Source of the DNA: an uncultured Pseudomonadales bacterium
Lineage (GTDB): Bacteria; Pseudomonadota; Gammaproteobacteria; Pseudomonadales; Azotimanducaceae
Length of the DNA: 63,327 nucleotides
Direction of reading: 5' to 3'
Assembly: GCA_937921865.1 (NCBI GenBank)
Contig: CAKZWF010000040.1
Span: forward strand, 1-63,327
Positions 1 to 8,546 of this stretch are shown in pieces. How positions within the stretch are numbered: the first letter of the stretch is position 1; every line of letters begins with the position of its first letter. The notes below the pieces were generated by a model. The model searched no databases and was not told the origin of the DNA. It worked only from the letters and a program-made list of their open reading frames with translations. A program made the translations under genes and the position numbers.

Positions 1-825
1 GCTCTGCACGCCGACAAAATCGTCTTGCTTGAGATCTGCAAGATAAACTTCATTCACCTCTCTGCGATGTTGTTCGGCGAGCTGCTCCCCGCCATCTACC
101 GCAACGATGTCTTCCACCGCGAGCGTGATGCCACACGGTATGCCTGGGTTGATGCGTCGGATTGCGGCTACGGCCTGGTGATGTGCCTGCATGACGGTTT
201 CTCTGGCCTGATCCGTCACGGCGAACATAAACGGCAAGAACGTTTCAGCATTGACACCGATAACCGCTGACGCCTCCTGCCAGCCTTTGCTCGCCTGCAA
301 CTTCTGCAGCGGCGGCATAACCCCGCTTGAGGTAAGCACACGCCCAATATTGGCTTCATTGATGGTGCAGATCCGCGAGATCAGATCACCCAGGGAACCG
401 GCTACCAGGCTGGCATAGTCCGCAAATCGTCCAGGCGTTTCAGCAGATTGCCAACCTCCATCTTTCAATAGCCAGATTGGGGAAGTGAAATGATGCAATG
501 TCACTGTGGGTTTCAGGCCATTGTCGTGACAGCACTGCAACATACGGCGGTAATGCTCCAATGCATCCTGTGAATACACCCCCGGCTGAGGTTCGACCCT
601 GGCCCATTCAATCGAAAATCGGTAGCTGTTGAACCCCAGTTCGGCGAGCATCCGGATATCTTCGGGATAACGATTGAAGTGATCGCAGGCGTCGCCCGAT
701 TTCTCCCTGAACATTGAATGCGGCGTCTGCTCCATCACCCAGACGTCACTGTTGGTGTTTCCACCTTCTACCTGATGGGCAGCAGTGGCTGTTGCCCAGA
801 TAAAATCTTCAGGAAGTCGGTACAT
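1..825 (-). CDS. GH1 family beta-glucosidase, N-terminal part (cut by window edge)
   Basis: This is the N-terminal 275 residues of a glycoside hydrolase family 1 enzyme, which hydrolyses beta-glucosides or related glycosides. I read it directly from the minus strand, because no stop codon occurs before the window edge. The GH1 N-terminal signature FIWATATAAHQVEGG lies at residues 8-22. An SIEWARVEP block follows at about 71-79. The acid/base glutamate is E157, in the TINEANI motif. The second (nucleophile) glutamate would lie outside the window. No signal peptide is visible, so the enzyme is probably cytoplasmic. The ATG comes one base after the sulfatase stop (TGATATG), so it is probably the last gene of the same operon. 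In this context its substrate could be a phenolic glucoside; that is inference. Confidence 0.93.
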   Translation of the reverse strand, partial: MYRLPEDFIWATATAAHQVEGGNTNSDVWVMEQTPHSMFREKSGDACDHFNRYPEDIRMLAELGFNSYRFSIEWARVEPQPGVYSQDALEHYRRMLQCCHDNGLKPTVTLHHFTSPIWLLKDGGWQSAETPGRFADYASLVAGSLGDLISRICTINEANIGRVLTSSGVMPPLQKLQASKGWQEASAVIGVNAETFLPFMFAVTDQARETVMQAHHQAVAAIRRINPGIPCGITLAVEDIVAVDGGEQLAEQHRREVNEVYLADLKQDDFVGVQS

Positions 826-826
826 A

Positions 827-2278
827 TCAATCCCCGGCCTGACTGACCACATCAGCCCACGGCGGCCGATCTTCTTCACCGCCAAATCCGTCCATGTCCA
901 ACATGATGCGAAACAACGGCTGATTGATCGACTCCCGTTGTGGAATGTCGTCGATTGCAGATTGCAACGCTTCGACGACCAGGGGGTTGTCGGCCGCGCG
1001 ATCGACCTGTTCAAAGGGGTCTTCGGCGAGATTGTAGAGCTCCACCACATCACCGCTGACGACAAGCTTCCACTCACCCCTAAGAACCGCCCGGTCATCC
1101 ATGCTCAGCGCAACGAAGTCCGTATTCGCCGGCTCGACTGCACCGCTGATCGATGCCCAGCGCGCCGAGCCGTCAAGTACCTGGGCAGGTAGTAGCTCGA
1201 TGCCCGTCACCTCGGCCAGCGTCGGCAGCACATCCTGCACCGTCACGCGAGCAGACACAGAAGCGGGTTCCAGTGTGCCCCGCCAATACAGGACTGAAGG
1301 CACCAGAATCCCACCCTGGTAAACAGCACCCTTGCCGCGGCGGTAAGGTCCATTATCCGAACCGCCGTCCTCGGTATTGTGGCGCAGAAACTCGAGGAAA
1401 TCAGTGGGCACAGGGCGCCCAAACAATGAAACAAGGCGCGATACGAGACTGCGCATGCCATCACTCGCGGCGGCAGGATTCAGTCCGCCGTTGTCGCTGA
1501 AAAACCATATGAGCGTGTTCTCAAGCATCTGCTGCTCTTCCAGCGTGGTAATGATTCGGCCGATAGCGCGGTCGAGTTCGTCGACCATGGCGGCGTGAAT
1601 ACGTCGATTTTCATTCTTGATGTGGCCATAGGCCGCAATGCTTTCGGCGGGCGCTTCATTGGGCAGGTGCGGCGCGCTGACTGCTGTGTACAGAAAGAGC
1701 GGTCTCTCCTTGTCCCTCTCCCTGATCAGCCGGACAGCCTCATCTGCCTGAAGGTGCGTTGCATAACCTTCTTCTCGCAAAGCTTTGCCGTCGCGGTGCC
1801 AGTCCAGGCCACCACCGTGAACATGATCCCAGTAGCCAACGCCGCCGGTGTAATGGCCGTACACCGCCTCGAAACCCCGCGCCATTGGCAACATGGCCGA
1901 TGTGGCGTGCCCCAGATGCCACTTGCCGACCAACACAGACTGATAGCCTGCCTCGCCAAGATATTCGGGCAATAGTTTCAGGGACAACGGCAGAGAGCCT
2001 TTCGTGTTTTTGCCGATGGCGTGATAGATGCCATGACGCATGGGCGACTGCCCGGTCATGAGCGCGGCACGCGTCGGGCTGCAGGTGGCATGCACGTAAA
2101 AGTCGTTGAGCGTCACGCCGCCTCGGGCTAGCGCATCAATGTTGGGGGTTCTTATCTCACTGCCGTTGTAGCCAACGTCTTTCCAACCCAGATCATCTGC
2201 GACAATCAATATAATATTCGGGGATTGCCCCCACGCCGCAGTGCTGATCAACACCATCAGTAACGCCATGACCCTCAT
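827..2278 (-). CDS. Secreted sulfatase (arylsulfatase type, formylglycine-dependent)
   Basis: This 483-residue type I sulfatase hydrolyses sulfate esters. A hydrophobic signal peptide covers about residues 1-17, ending near AAWG-Q, so the protein is exported to the periplasm. Metal-binding ADD is at 27-29. The formylglycine signature CSPTRAALMTG begins at C66, with the Cys and Arg of C-x-P-x-R intact. GKWHLGH is at 118-124, an APH motif near 202, and SDNGG, typical of the metal site, at 261-265. Activity would require a formylglycine-generating enzyme encoded elsewhere. The start codon directly abuts the stop of the upstream FAH-family gene, and the stop is one base before the GH1 start, so translation is probably coupled. 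The neighbouring phenol-degradation genes suggest aryl sulfate esters as substrate, but carbohydrate sulfates remain possible. Confidence 0.95.
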   Translation of the reverse strand: MRVMALLMVLISTAAWGQSPNIILIVADDLGWKDVGYNGSEIRTPNIDALARGGVTLNDFYVHATCSPTRAALMTGQSPMRHGIYHAIGKNTKGSLPLSLKLLPEYLGEAGYQSVLVGKWHLGHATSAMLPMARGFEAVYGHYTGGVGYWDHVHGGGLDWHRDGKALREEGYATHLQADEAVRLIRERDKERPLFLYTAVSAPHLPNEAPAESIAAYGHIKNENRRIHAAMVDELDRAIGRIITTLEEQQMLENTLIWFFSDNGGLNPAAASDGMRSLVSRLVSLFGRPVPTDFLEFLRHNTEDGGSDNGPYRRGKGAVYQGGILVPSVLYWRGTLEPASVSARVTVQDVLPTLAEVTGIELLPAQVLDGSARWASISGAVEPANTDFVALSMDDRAVLRGEWKLVVSGDVVELYNLAEDPFEQVDRAADNPLVVEALQSAIDDIPQRESINQPLFRIMLDMDGFGGEEDRPPWADVVSQAGD

Positions 2279-3316
2279 CTATCGTGCCTCAACCGTGTTA
2301 TTCAGGTGACCCAAAAAGGTAGCCTCCGTTCTGACCACATCACCGGGCTGCAGATAAAACCCCTGGTTCCAGATGTTTGCCGGTTTAAACAACACGCCTG
2401 CGGCGGTGCCGGTAAGTATCAGCGTGCTTCCCGGAATGAATCCATGAGGCAGTAGAGATACCGGTTCATCGCCTTTCCGATAATCGGCATGTCGATCTTC
2501 GAATGCCTTTGAGACGATGGCCTCTATCGGCAGAATCACGTCTGCCATGCTGAATTGTTGGCGCAACTCGTAATTGACGTAGAGTGAAAGGTTTAACGAG
2601 AGGTAGAAGTCCCGCGCCCGCGGAACGACCACGAGATAACCCGTGGGCAGACACTTCTCACAGCCTTTCCCAGACGCGAAACCGGTGAGACCGAGAGGCT
2701 CACCCAGGTCGACTTCTTTCAGCAACGTCCACCGGTCTGTGAAATCGTTGCAGAGCACCAGCCCAAACTCCGGCAGTGAATCGGCGCTTTCCACATCTGC
2801 CAGGGGAAACATGCACAGCTCCGCTTCGAAATCCAAACGAGGCACAAACGGAACAGACGAGTTCCATTGGCTTGCTTCGCCCAACTTAGGGAAGAGAAAT
2901 GGCGGGTCATCGGAGTAAATCTCCTCGGCATGTTCCTTGAAGTTGGTTCCGGCCGCCACAGACGGATAGTGGTAAGACAGCGGCATCACCAGTTCCTCAA
3001 GGGGAAACCGTTCACCTGGCGCACTTACATCTGGAAGCGTCGCCTCGTCAATGTCTGTGACAAACGCTACCAGATCAGAAGTTTTGTCCTCGCCAAAGCG
3101 CTTCGTCAGGTTCACGCCGATGAGCGCATCCCCCTCATGCTGCATGACCAGGATCAGGCCTTTCGCAGAACGGGCGAACGTCAGCGCGTCTGCTCGGTCA
3201 GCGATTACAGGCTCGAAGCTACCACGCGTGCCTTCCACAACCGGTTGCGACACATAGAAGCTGAACGCGACAAAAGCAAGCACCAGCGCAATGAGCCCGA
3301 TGACAATAACTTTCAA
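2279..3316 (-). CDS. Membrane-anchored fumarylacetoacetase (FAH)-family protein
   Basis: This 345-residue protein has the fumarylacetoacetate hydrolase fold, normally a cytosolic Mg/Mn-dependent hydrolase or isomerase acting on beta-diketo acids such as ring-cleavage products. GTNFKEHAEE is at 123-132. The metal-ligand region LDFEAELCMF is at 161-170 and LCNDFTDR at 188-195. A C-terminal PGSTLILTGTAAGV stretch resembles the family's TGTP loop. Unusually, residues 1-24 form a hydrophobic segment, implying an N-terminal membrane anchor or uncleaved signal. It lies between the SDR and sulfatase genes in an apparent operon. It differs from the cytosolic FAH-family enzyme at 7581-8546, so the cluster carries two. 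The substrate is not determinable. The fold assignment is secure; the location is inferred from the hydrophobic segment. Confidence 0.85.
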   Translation of the reverse strand: MKVIVIGLIALVLAFVAFSFYVSQPVVEGTRGSFEPVIADRADALTFARSAKGLILVMQHEGDALIGVNLTKRFGEDKTSDLVAFVTDIDEATLPDVSAPGERFPLEELVMPLSYHYPSVAAGTNFKEHAEEIYSDDPPFLFPKLGEASQWNSSVPFVPRLDFEAELCMFPLADVESADSLPEFGLVLCNDFTDRWTLLKEVDLGEPLGLTGFASGKGCEKCLPTGYLVVVPRARDFYLSLNLSLYVNYELRQQFSMADVILPIEAIVSKAFEDRHADYRKGDEPVSLLPHGFIPGSTLILTGTAAGVLFKPANIWNQGFYLQPGDVVRTEATFLGHLNNTVEAR

Positions 3317-3326
3317 AATGATTCCC

Positions 3327-4106
3327 CTATATCAGGCCGCTGTAGGAGCCGCCATCCAGTTGCAGGTTTTGACCCGAGATGAAGCCGGCTTGGACACTAC
3401 AGAGGAAGGTGCAGGCATCACCAAACTCCGCAGGCGTCCCCATGCGCTTCGCCGCGATCGATTCATGGATCTCCGCGATCGCCTCTTCCCGGGAGATGCC
3501 CTTGATCTTCATCGCCATCTCCGCCATGAACTTCTGGCGGTCGGTATCGAAGCGTTCCGGCAGCATGTTGTTGATCGTGACATTGAATGGCGCCACATCG
3601 ACAGACAAGCCCTTGCACAGGGCAGTCAGACCGGTCCTCGCTGACGTCGACAGGCCCATGGCGCTGCGGGGCGACTTCACCATGGCGGATGTGATGTTGA
3701 CGATGCGGCCGAATCCTCGTTCTTTCATCCCCTCGAGCAGCGCCTGGATCATGAACACCGGCGCCATGAAATTAGCGTCGATCGCTGCCTGAAAATCTTT
3801 GCGTTCCCATTTGGCGAACTGACCGGGCGGCGGCCCTTCATTGTTGTTCACCAGGATGTCCGCATCGGGGCACGCGGCTATGAGGTCCGCTCGGCCTGCC
3901 TCGGTATTGATGTCCGCCAGCACGGCAGTCACGCCACCCGCGCCCAGCGCTTCGATCTCGACCCGGGCAGTATCCAGGTGTTCGGCGTGCAGGCCGTTGA
4001 TCACGACGTCCACGCCTTCCCTTGCCAACGAAATAGCACACGCTTTGCCCAGCCCGCGCGAAGAGGCGCAGACGATCGCCTTTTTTCCGTTCAGTCCAAG
4101 GTCCAT
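3327..4106 (-). CDS. SDR-family oxidoreductase lacking the usual Tyr-Lys catalytic pair
   Basis: This 259-residue protein has the Rossmann fold of short-chain dehydrogenases. The dinucleotide loop near residues 14-21 reads ASSRGLGK, and a VLADIN segment follows. Where most SDRs have NNAG it has NNNEGPPPG. Where YxxxK is expected it has LSTSARTGLTALCKG, with no tyrosine. This matches a recognised 3-oxoacyl-ACP-reductase-like SDR subgroup that lacks the canonical tetrad, so its catalytic competence is uncertain. An upstream in-frame ATG at 4133 exists. I chose 4106 because it starts one base after the upstream hydroxylase stop, repeating the spacing used elsewhere in this cluster, and because homologous sequence begins there. 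It lies between the hydroxylase and the anchored FAH protein in the same operon. Confidence 0.9.
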   Translation of the reverse strand: MDLGLNGKKAIVCASSRGLGKACAISLAREGVDVVINGLHAEHLDTARVEIEALGAGGVTAVLADINTEAGRADLIAACPDADILVNNNEGPPPGQFAKWERKDFQAAIDANFMAPVFMIQALLEGMKERGFGRIVNITSAMVKSPRSAMGLSTSARTGLTALCKGLSVDVAPFNVTINNMLPERFDTDRQKFMAEMAMKIKGISREEAIAEIHESIAAKRMGTPAEFGDACTFLCSVQAGFISGQNLQLDGGSYSGLI

Positions 4107-4107
4107 G

Positions 4108-5784
4108 TCAGGCGCTCCTCGCGAGAATTTCATTCATAACCGACGCAACCGCCTCAGCAGAGACCGCATCGAACCTTGCTGCAACGTGCCCATCCGGCCG
4201 GACCAATACCGCCCCATCTGCAGGCAGACCGGTTTGGGATTCCCAGCCGTCACTGTCCTCAAAATCAGCACCAAACCGGAGGTGGTCGATCATCTTGTCG
4301 CAGTCCAACTGTCCTGCGGTCGGACCGCATAGCAGCGTAAACCGGCTGGCCGAAAGCAACGACTGCAGCGGTACGGTGTCGCCGTTCCTGCTGACCCATC
4401 GATGCGGAAAGTGCGCCCCTGCATCCCATGAGGGCCGATAATCAGAGACATCTGTGATTTCGGGTATCGGCGCCGGATCGTGAATCGCGGCGCTTTCGTA
4501 CCGGTAACCAAGCTGCAGATCAAAACTGTCGAAATGAGGTTTTTGCGCTGCGACCGCTTGAGCTAGCTCAGGGTAGGCACCAGGATCAGCAGTCACCGCG
4601 GCGTATCGTTCGGCCGTTTTTTCCGGCTCAGTACCGTGCAGAGCGACAATCAGGTCAAAAATCTTCATCGCATTCTTGAGGCTCTGCTCATTGTTATTGC
4701 GGGCGACTGGCTGACGCTCTACCTCGTAGGTGTCCAACAACGCTTGCCCCGCTTCGCCGCGCAGCACGGCTGCCAGTTTCCATGTGAGGTTCTGCACATC
4801 CCCGGCACCGGAATTGATACCCAACCCGCCAGCGGGTGGAATGCGATGCGCTGCGTCACCCGCCAGAAATACCCGGCCCCGGCGGTACTGCTTGGCCACC
4901 TGGGCTGTCATCGTCCAGGGGCTGACATTCTCGACCGTTGTTTCTGGCAGGGACCGGCCCACGGCCTTTTCAATGAGTGCAAGGCATCGCTGATCATCGT
5001 AGTCCTCGCGATCTTCCGACTCCGGATTCCACGGATGCATAAACACCCAGGTTTTCGAGTGATCATAGGCGATGAAAGTGCCTCTCACGCCGGGTTCAAA
5101 CAGGAAATACAACACGCCTTGTCGACCTTCCGTCAGGGGGCGTAGATCCGCAGAGAAGTGAATCATCAGGTAGTCAGCCAGCGCTTCGGGACCCTCCATT
5201 TCAATGCCTAGAGAATCTCGAATTTTCGAACCGGCGCCATCGGCAGCAATGACGTAGTCAAAGGATTGCGTCTCTTCCTCTCCCTCATTTCCCTCGTCAG
5301 CCTCAAGGGCGACAAGCGTCGCATCAACGCGCTCATCAACCTCATGCAACGCGGTACACTCGACACCTCGTCGAAAGTCGATCCCGAAATTATCACGGAC
5401 GTGGGCCTCCAGCTCTTCCTCGAAAACCGGCTGTGGAATGTTACTGAGCGGAAAGGGTGTGAATTCGAAAGCGTCTTCGTCCTGGCGCTCATAAGGCAGG
5501 CAACCAAATTCAGGGCCGGTCAGGGTACCAACGAACCTGACCTCCCCGCCTTCGTTGGCACTGGCACCGAGTTCCCGCAGGCGTTTCGCTCTGACGCCAA
5601 TGCTTTCACAAATCTCCAGCGTTCTGCCGTTGATCGCATGGGCTTTGGGCGCACTCAACGATTTCACTCGCTTGTCTATCAACACCGAACCAATACCGTG
5701 GTACGACAGCAGCAACGCTGCCAATTGACCCACGGGGCCCGCGCCGACGATCAGCACCCGCGCTGAACTCTGGTCAGATTCCAC
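4108..5784 (-). CDS. FAD-dependent aromatic ring monooxygenase (MhpA/PheA/TfdB-like)
   Basis: This is a class A flavoprotein hydroxylase of 558 residues that would hydroxylate a phenolic ring using NAD(P)H and O2. GAGPVG, the FAD-binding motif, is at residues 14-19. The AADGAGS motif, around the NAD(P)H/FAD DG fingerprint, is near 180-186. GDAAHRIPPAGG is at 309-320, followed by the GINSGAGDVQNLTWKL block typical of the phenol hydroxylase/MhpA branch. The C-terminal thioredoxin-like domain of this branch is likely present, from about 440 on. I chose the GTG at 5784 because GGAGG lies seven bases before it; a TTG five codons upstream overlaps that Shine-Dalgarno sequence. It is the first gene of the minus-strand operon and diverges from the TetR regulator. 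It most likely makes the catechol used by the dioxygenase at 6554. Confidence 0.93.
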   Translation of the reverse strand: MESDQSSARVLIVGAGPVGQLAALLLSYHGIGSVLIDKRVKSLSAPKAHAINGRTLEICESIGVRAKRLRELGASANEGGEVRFVGTLTGPEFGCLPYERQDEDAFEFTPFPLSNIPQPVFEEELEAHVRDNFGIDFRRGVECTALHEVDERVDATLVALEADEGNEGEEETQSFDYVIAADGAGSKIRDSLGIEMEGPEALADYLMIHFSADLRPLTEGRQGVLYFLFEPGVRGTFIAYDHSKTWVFMHPWNPESEDREDYDDQRCLALIEKAVGRSLPETTVENVSPWTMTAQVAKQYRRGRVFLAGDAAHRIPPAGGLGINSGAGDVQNLTWKLAAVLRGEAGQALLDTYEVERQPVARNNNEQSLKNAMKIFDLIVALHGTEPEKTAERYAAVTADPGAYPELAQAVAAQKPHFDSFDLQLGYRYESAAIHDPAPIPEITDVSDYRPSWDAGAHFPHRWVSRNGDTVPLQSLLSASRFTLLCGPTAGQLDCDKMIDHLRFGADFEDSDGWESQTGLPADGAVLVRPDGHVAARFDAVSAEAVASVMNEILARSA

Positions 5785-5814
5785 TCTACACCTCCGCAAT
5801 CTTCGAGAACTGTT

Positions 5815-5848
5815 ATGAGATACATCTCATTTTTGAGATTTTTCTCAT
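5815..5848. promoter_or_regulatory. Twin palindromic operator in the TetR/hydroxylase divergent promoter
   Basis: Two copies of the inverted repeat TGAGA-N4-TCTCA occur, at 5816-5829 and 5834-5847, exactly 18 bases apart. The first is part of the 16-base near-perfect palindrome ATGAGATACATCTCAT. The second has a T-rich centre. They lie about 30 bases upstream of the hydroxylase GTG and about 65 bases upstream of the tetR ATG. The sequence and spacing are seen directly. That the local TetR protein binds them is inference from position and symmetry; if so, it would control both arms of the catabolic cluster. Confidence 0.7.
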
Positions 5849-5910
5849 TTTTCTTGCGAGCTGTCAACTTTTCCGATAGATTTCCGACCAAATCACCACT
5901 GGCATGAGGC

Positions 5911-6552
5911 ATGGCTGCAACCGCACATCAGCTCTTTCGCGAGCAAAGCACCGGCAAAAAGAAACGTGAGAGAACCCGCAGCACGCTCTTGGACAGCGCC
6001 ATCAGTGTGTTTGCAAGCAAGGGTTTCGAAGCCACACGGATCACCGACATCACCAGCCATGCAGAGCTGGCGAACGGCACCTTCTACAACTACTACCAGG
6101 ACAAGGACGAGCTCTTGCGCGACGTGGCGACCGGTCTTGCCGTCGAGATCACCGGCCGTATCAACGACGAGATGGAGGGGTTGACCCATGGACCGACCCG
6201 GGTTGCCCTGGCAACGGCACGCCTGCTGCATGTTGCGAGGCAGGAACCAGAATGGCTCAATGTACTTCTGGAAGGTGTGTTCATTGTGCCGGAACTGCAG
6301 TCTGCAACCGTTCAGTATTTGCGGCAGGACCTGGAGATAGGCATCGAACAGGGCCACTTCACAATCGAGATCAACCTGCTGCTCGTCAATCAGATTCTGT
6401 CGCTGATCCGCGCAGGCCTGCTGCTGGACCCGGACATGAGTGACGCCACCATAAGGCAAACCTGCGAGGCCGTCTTGCGCCTGCTCGGCTTAACACCGAC
6501 AAAATCCCGGAAGCAAGTCGACAAGGTGTTCCAACGTCACTTGGAGAATTGA
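5911..6552 (+). CDS. TetR-family transcriptional regulator of the catabolic cluster
   Basis: This 213-residue protein has an N-terminal TetR DNA-binding domain. Its core spans about residues 20-70 and includes SAISVFASKGFEATRITDI and the recognition-helix region ANGTFYNYYQDKDELL. The C-terminal part, 80-213, is the variable ligand-binding domain. It diverges from the ring hydroxylase and lies two bases before the extradiol dioxygenase (stop 6552, next ATG 6554), so it is probably co-transcribed with the plus-strand catabolic genes. Two TGAGA-N4-TCTCA palindromes precede it, suggesting self-regulation and control of the divergent operon. The effector is probably the aromatic substrate or an early intermediate, but no sequence evidence identifies it. 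Confidence 0.93.
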   Translation: MAATAHQLFREQSTGKKKRERTRSTLLDSAISVFASKGFEATRITDITSHAELANGTFYNYYQDKDELLRDVATGLAVEITGRINDEMEGLTHGPTRVALATARLLHVARQEPEWLNVLLEGVFIVPELQSATVQYLRQDLEIGIEQGHFTIEINLLLVNQILSLIRAGLLLDPDMSDATIRQTCEAVLRLLGLTPTKSRKQVDKVFQRHLEN

Positions 6553-6553
6553 T

Positions 6554-7561
6554 ATGACAGAACCCCTGATCCGCGTGAAGCAACTGGCCTACGTCAGAGT
6601 CGAGGCGCCTGACATAGCGAAAGCCGAGAAGTTCCTGGAAGAGTTCGGCCTGCAACTCGTCGAGCGATCGAACCACAAGACTTACCTGCGCGGCACTGAC
6701 GCAGAAGCGCCCTGCTACATTCTGTCCCAGGGTACCGGCACGGTCACCGCCATCGCCTTCGAAGCCGACAGCTTCGAAGACCTGCAAACAATTTCAGAGA
6801 TGCCGGAGGCGTCACAGATCGAATCGCTCGACGAACCCTCTGGGGGCCAGGTGGTTCGGCTGACCGACCCCATGGGCATGCAGGTTGAAATCGTCTACGG
6901 CCGCGAAGCACTTCAGCCACTGGATGCGGCGCCATCGCATACGTTCAACATGAATGGACTACGGCCACGGGTGGGCGAGTTTCCGGCGGTATCCCATGGC
7001 CCGTCAAACGTCAGAAGAATCGGGCACCTGGTGCTCGAAAGCGCTGATCCGGAACCGCTCTACGGTTGGTATCACGAGCGATTCGGGCTGACAAAATCTG
7101 ACGCCGTACTCCTGCCTGACGGATCTCCCCAAATGGTCTTTTCGAGGCTGGATCGGGGCGAGGACTACGTGGACCATCATGTTGTCGGCTTCCAGTACGC
7201 CTTGGACGAAGGCACTCGCGTGCAACACATCGCCTTCGAAGTCGGCAACCTGGATGACCTGATGTCAGGGCACGAACATCTGAAACGCAACAGATACAAG
7301 AACGTCTGGGGTGTTGGCCGACACTTGTTAGGTGGGCAGATATTCGACTACTGGAAAAGCCCTTCCGGCCTGATCCATGAGCATTGGACGGACACTGACC
7401 TGATCAACCAACAACACGAAGCCAACGATTGCGAGATCGGCAAGATGCGGGACTACTGGGGACCCGACCCCAAGCCAGGATTCCTGATCGCCCGGTGGAA
7501 TTTCAAGGTGATCAAAAATCTGCTCACCATTCTGAAGGCAAGGTCGCGCTCTGCGGCGTAA
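6554..7561 (+). CDS. Type I extradiol ring-cleavage dioxygenase (VOC fold)
   Basis: This 335-residue two-domain vicinal-oxygen-chelate dioxygenase would cleave a catechol next to its hydroxyls, using Fe(II) and O2. The N-terminal VOC domain spans about residues 7-120 and the catalytic C-terminal domain about 153-290. The iron ligands of the 2-His-1-Glu facial triad can be placed as H158 (IGHLVLES), H225 (VQHIAFEV) and E276 (LIHEHWTD). A further conserved His lies in GRHLLGG (H257), and FDYWKSPSG has the form of the family's substrate-site motif. It sits two bases after tetR, with a 19-base gap to the FAH-family hydrolase carrying a strong ribosome site. It probably acts on the product of the hydroxylase at 4108-5784. 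The exact substrate cannot be read from the sequence. Confidence 0.93.
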   Translation: MTEPLIRVKQLAYVRVEAPDIAKAEKFLEEFGLQLVERSNHKTYLRGTDAEAPCYILSQGTGTVTAIAFEADSFEDLQTISEMPEASQIESLDEPSGGQVVRLTDPMGMQVEIVYGREALQPLDAAPSHTFNMNGLRPRVGEFPAVSHGPSNVRRIGHLVLESADPEPLYGWYHERFGLTKSDAVLLPDGSPQMVFSRLDRGEDYVDHHVVGFQYALDEGTRVQHIAFEVGNLDDLMSGHEHLKRNRYKNVWGVGRHLLGGQIFDYWKSPSGLIHEHWTDTDLINQQHEANDCEIGKMRDYWGPDPKPGFLIARWNFKVIKNLLTILKARSRSAA

Positions 7562-7580
7562 ACACAAGGAGGAAAAAACG

Positions 7581-8546
7581 TTGGGCATCTCCATCGTCAG
7601 ATTTCAACAGGCTGGCCAGGGCAGCCAATGGGGAATCGTCGAGCAGGGTGAGATCGCTGTCTTGACGTCCGCCTATGCATCGCATCGAGAGTTGATGAAT
7701 GCCTGGTTCAGCGATCCCGGCAAGTTCACTTCGGAAGGCCTGACGCGTATTTCCGTCAAAGAGGCAAACCTGCTCGCCCCGGTCACCCGCGACATACAAA
7801 TCTTCTGCCAGGGGCTGAACTACGCCTCTCACCAGGAAGAAGGTGGCATTAAGGCCGGCAAGGGTGAGAACCTGATCTTCTCGAAACCGCCATCAACCAT
7901 CTGTGGGCCTTACGATGACATCATCCGGCCAACTGGCTGTGAACTGCTCGACTACGAAATAGAACTGGCACTGATCCTCAAGCAGGATTTACCTGCAGAT
8001 ACACAGGTGGACACCGGAAACCTGCTGGACTATGTCGGCGGGTTCACCCTGACAAATGACGTGTCGGCCCGGGACTTCATGTTTGGCGCGCCCATGCTGC
8101 AATGGTTTAAAGGCAAGGGCCAGCGAACGTTCTGCCCAACGGGGCCGATACTTTACCTGCTCGACTCCAGTGAGGTGGATCTGTTGTCTGATCTGCAGCT
8201 GACACTGAGCCTGAATGGTGAAGTCAGGCAGGATGCGACAACCGATCAACTCATCTTCAAACCTGAGGAAACGCTGACTGAACTCGCCGCTTTCACCGAC
8301 GTCAACAAAGGCGACATGCTGCTAACGGGTACCCCGGGTGGCGTCATCCTGAACGCAAATTTCAAAGTCGGAATGGCCATTCTGCTGAACTTTACCAATG
8401 ATGAGAAAAGACGAGAAAAACTGGTGAAGTCACAGCAATCGGTTCGATACCTGCAACCAGGTGACAAATTGACCCTGAACCTCAAAAGCAAAGACGGGTT
8501 GCGCGATTTTGGCACGCAGAACAACGAGGTCCGCGATGCAACTTGA
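7581..8546 (+). CDS. FAH-family ring-cleavage product hydrolase, TTG start
   Basis: This 321-residue cytosolic protein of the fumarylacetoacetate hydrolase family belongs to the acylpyruvase / fumarylpyruvate hydrolase / HpcE-like group. It probably cleaves the diketo acid made by ring fission. Motifs seen are CQGLNYASHQEEGG around 76-89, FSKPPST near 100-106, the metal-binding LDYEIELALIL at 123-133 (E126, E128) and GFTLTNDVSARD at 154-165 (D160). A C-terminal LLTGTPGGV loop follows. I chose the TTG at 7581 because AAGGAGG lies eight bases upstream and no ATG fits the fold's beginning. Its 3' end overlaps the GST start by 11 bases, so the two are probably translationally coupled. An FAH enzyme next to a GST isomerase resembles gentisate and homogentisate pathways. 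Confidence 0.9.
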   Translation: MGISIVRFQQAGQGSQWGIVEQGEIAVLTSAYASHRELMNAWFSDPGKFTSEGLTRISVKEANLLAPVTRDIQIFCQGLNYASHQEEGGIKAGKGENLIFSKPPSTICGPYDDIIRPTGCELLDYEIELALILKQDLPADTQVDTGNLLDYVGGFTLTNDVSARDFMFGAPMLQWFKGKGQRTFCPTGPILYLLDSSEVDLLSDLQLTLSLNGEVRQDATTDQLIFKPEETLTELAAFTDVNKGDMLLTGTPGGVILNANFKVGMAILLNFTNDEKRREKLVKSQQSVRYLQPGDKLTLNLKSKDGLRDFGTQNNEVRDAT

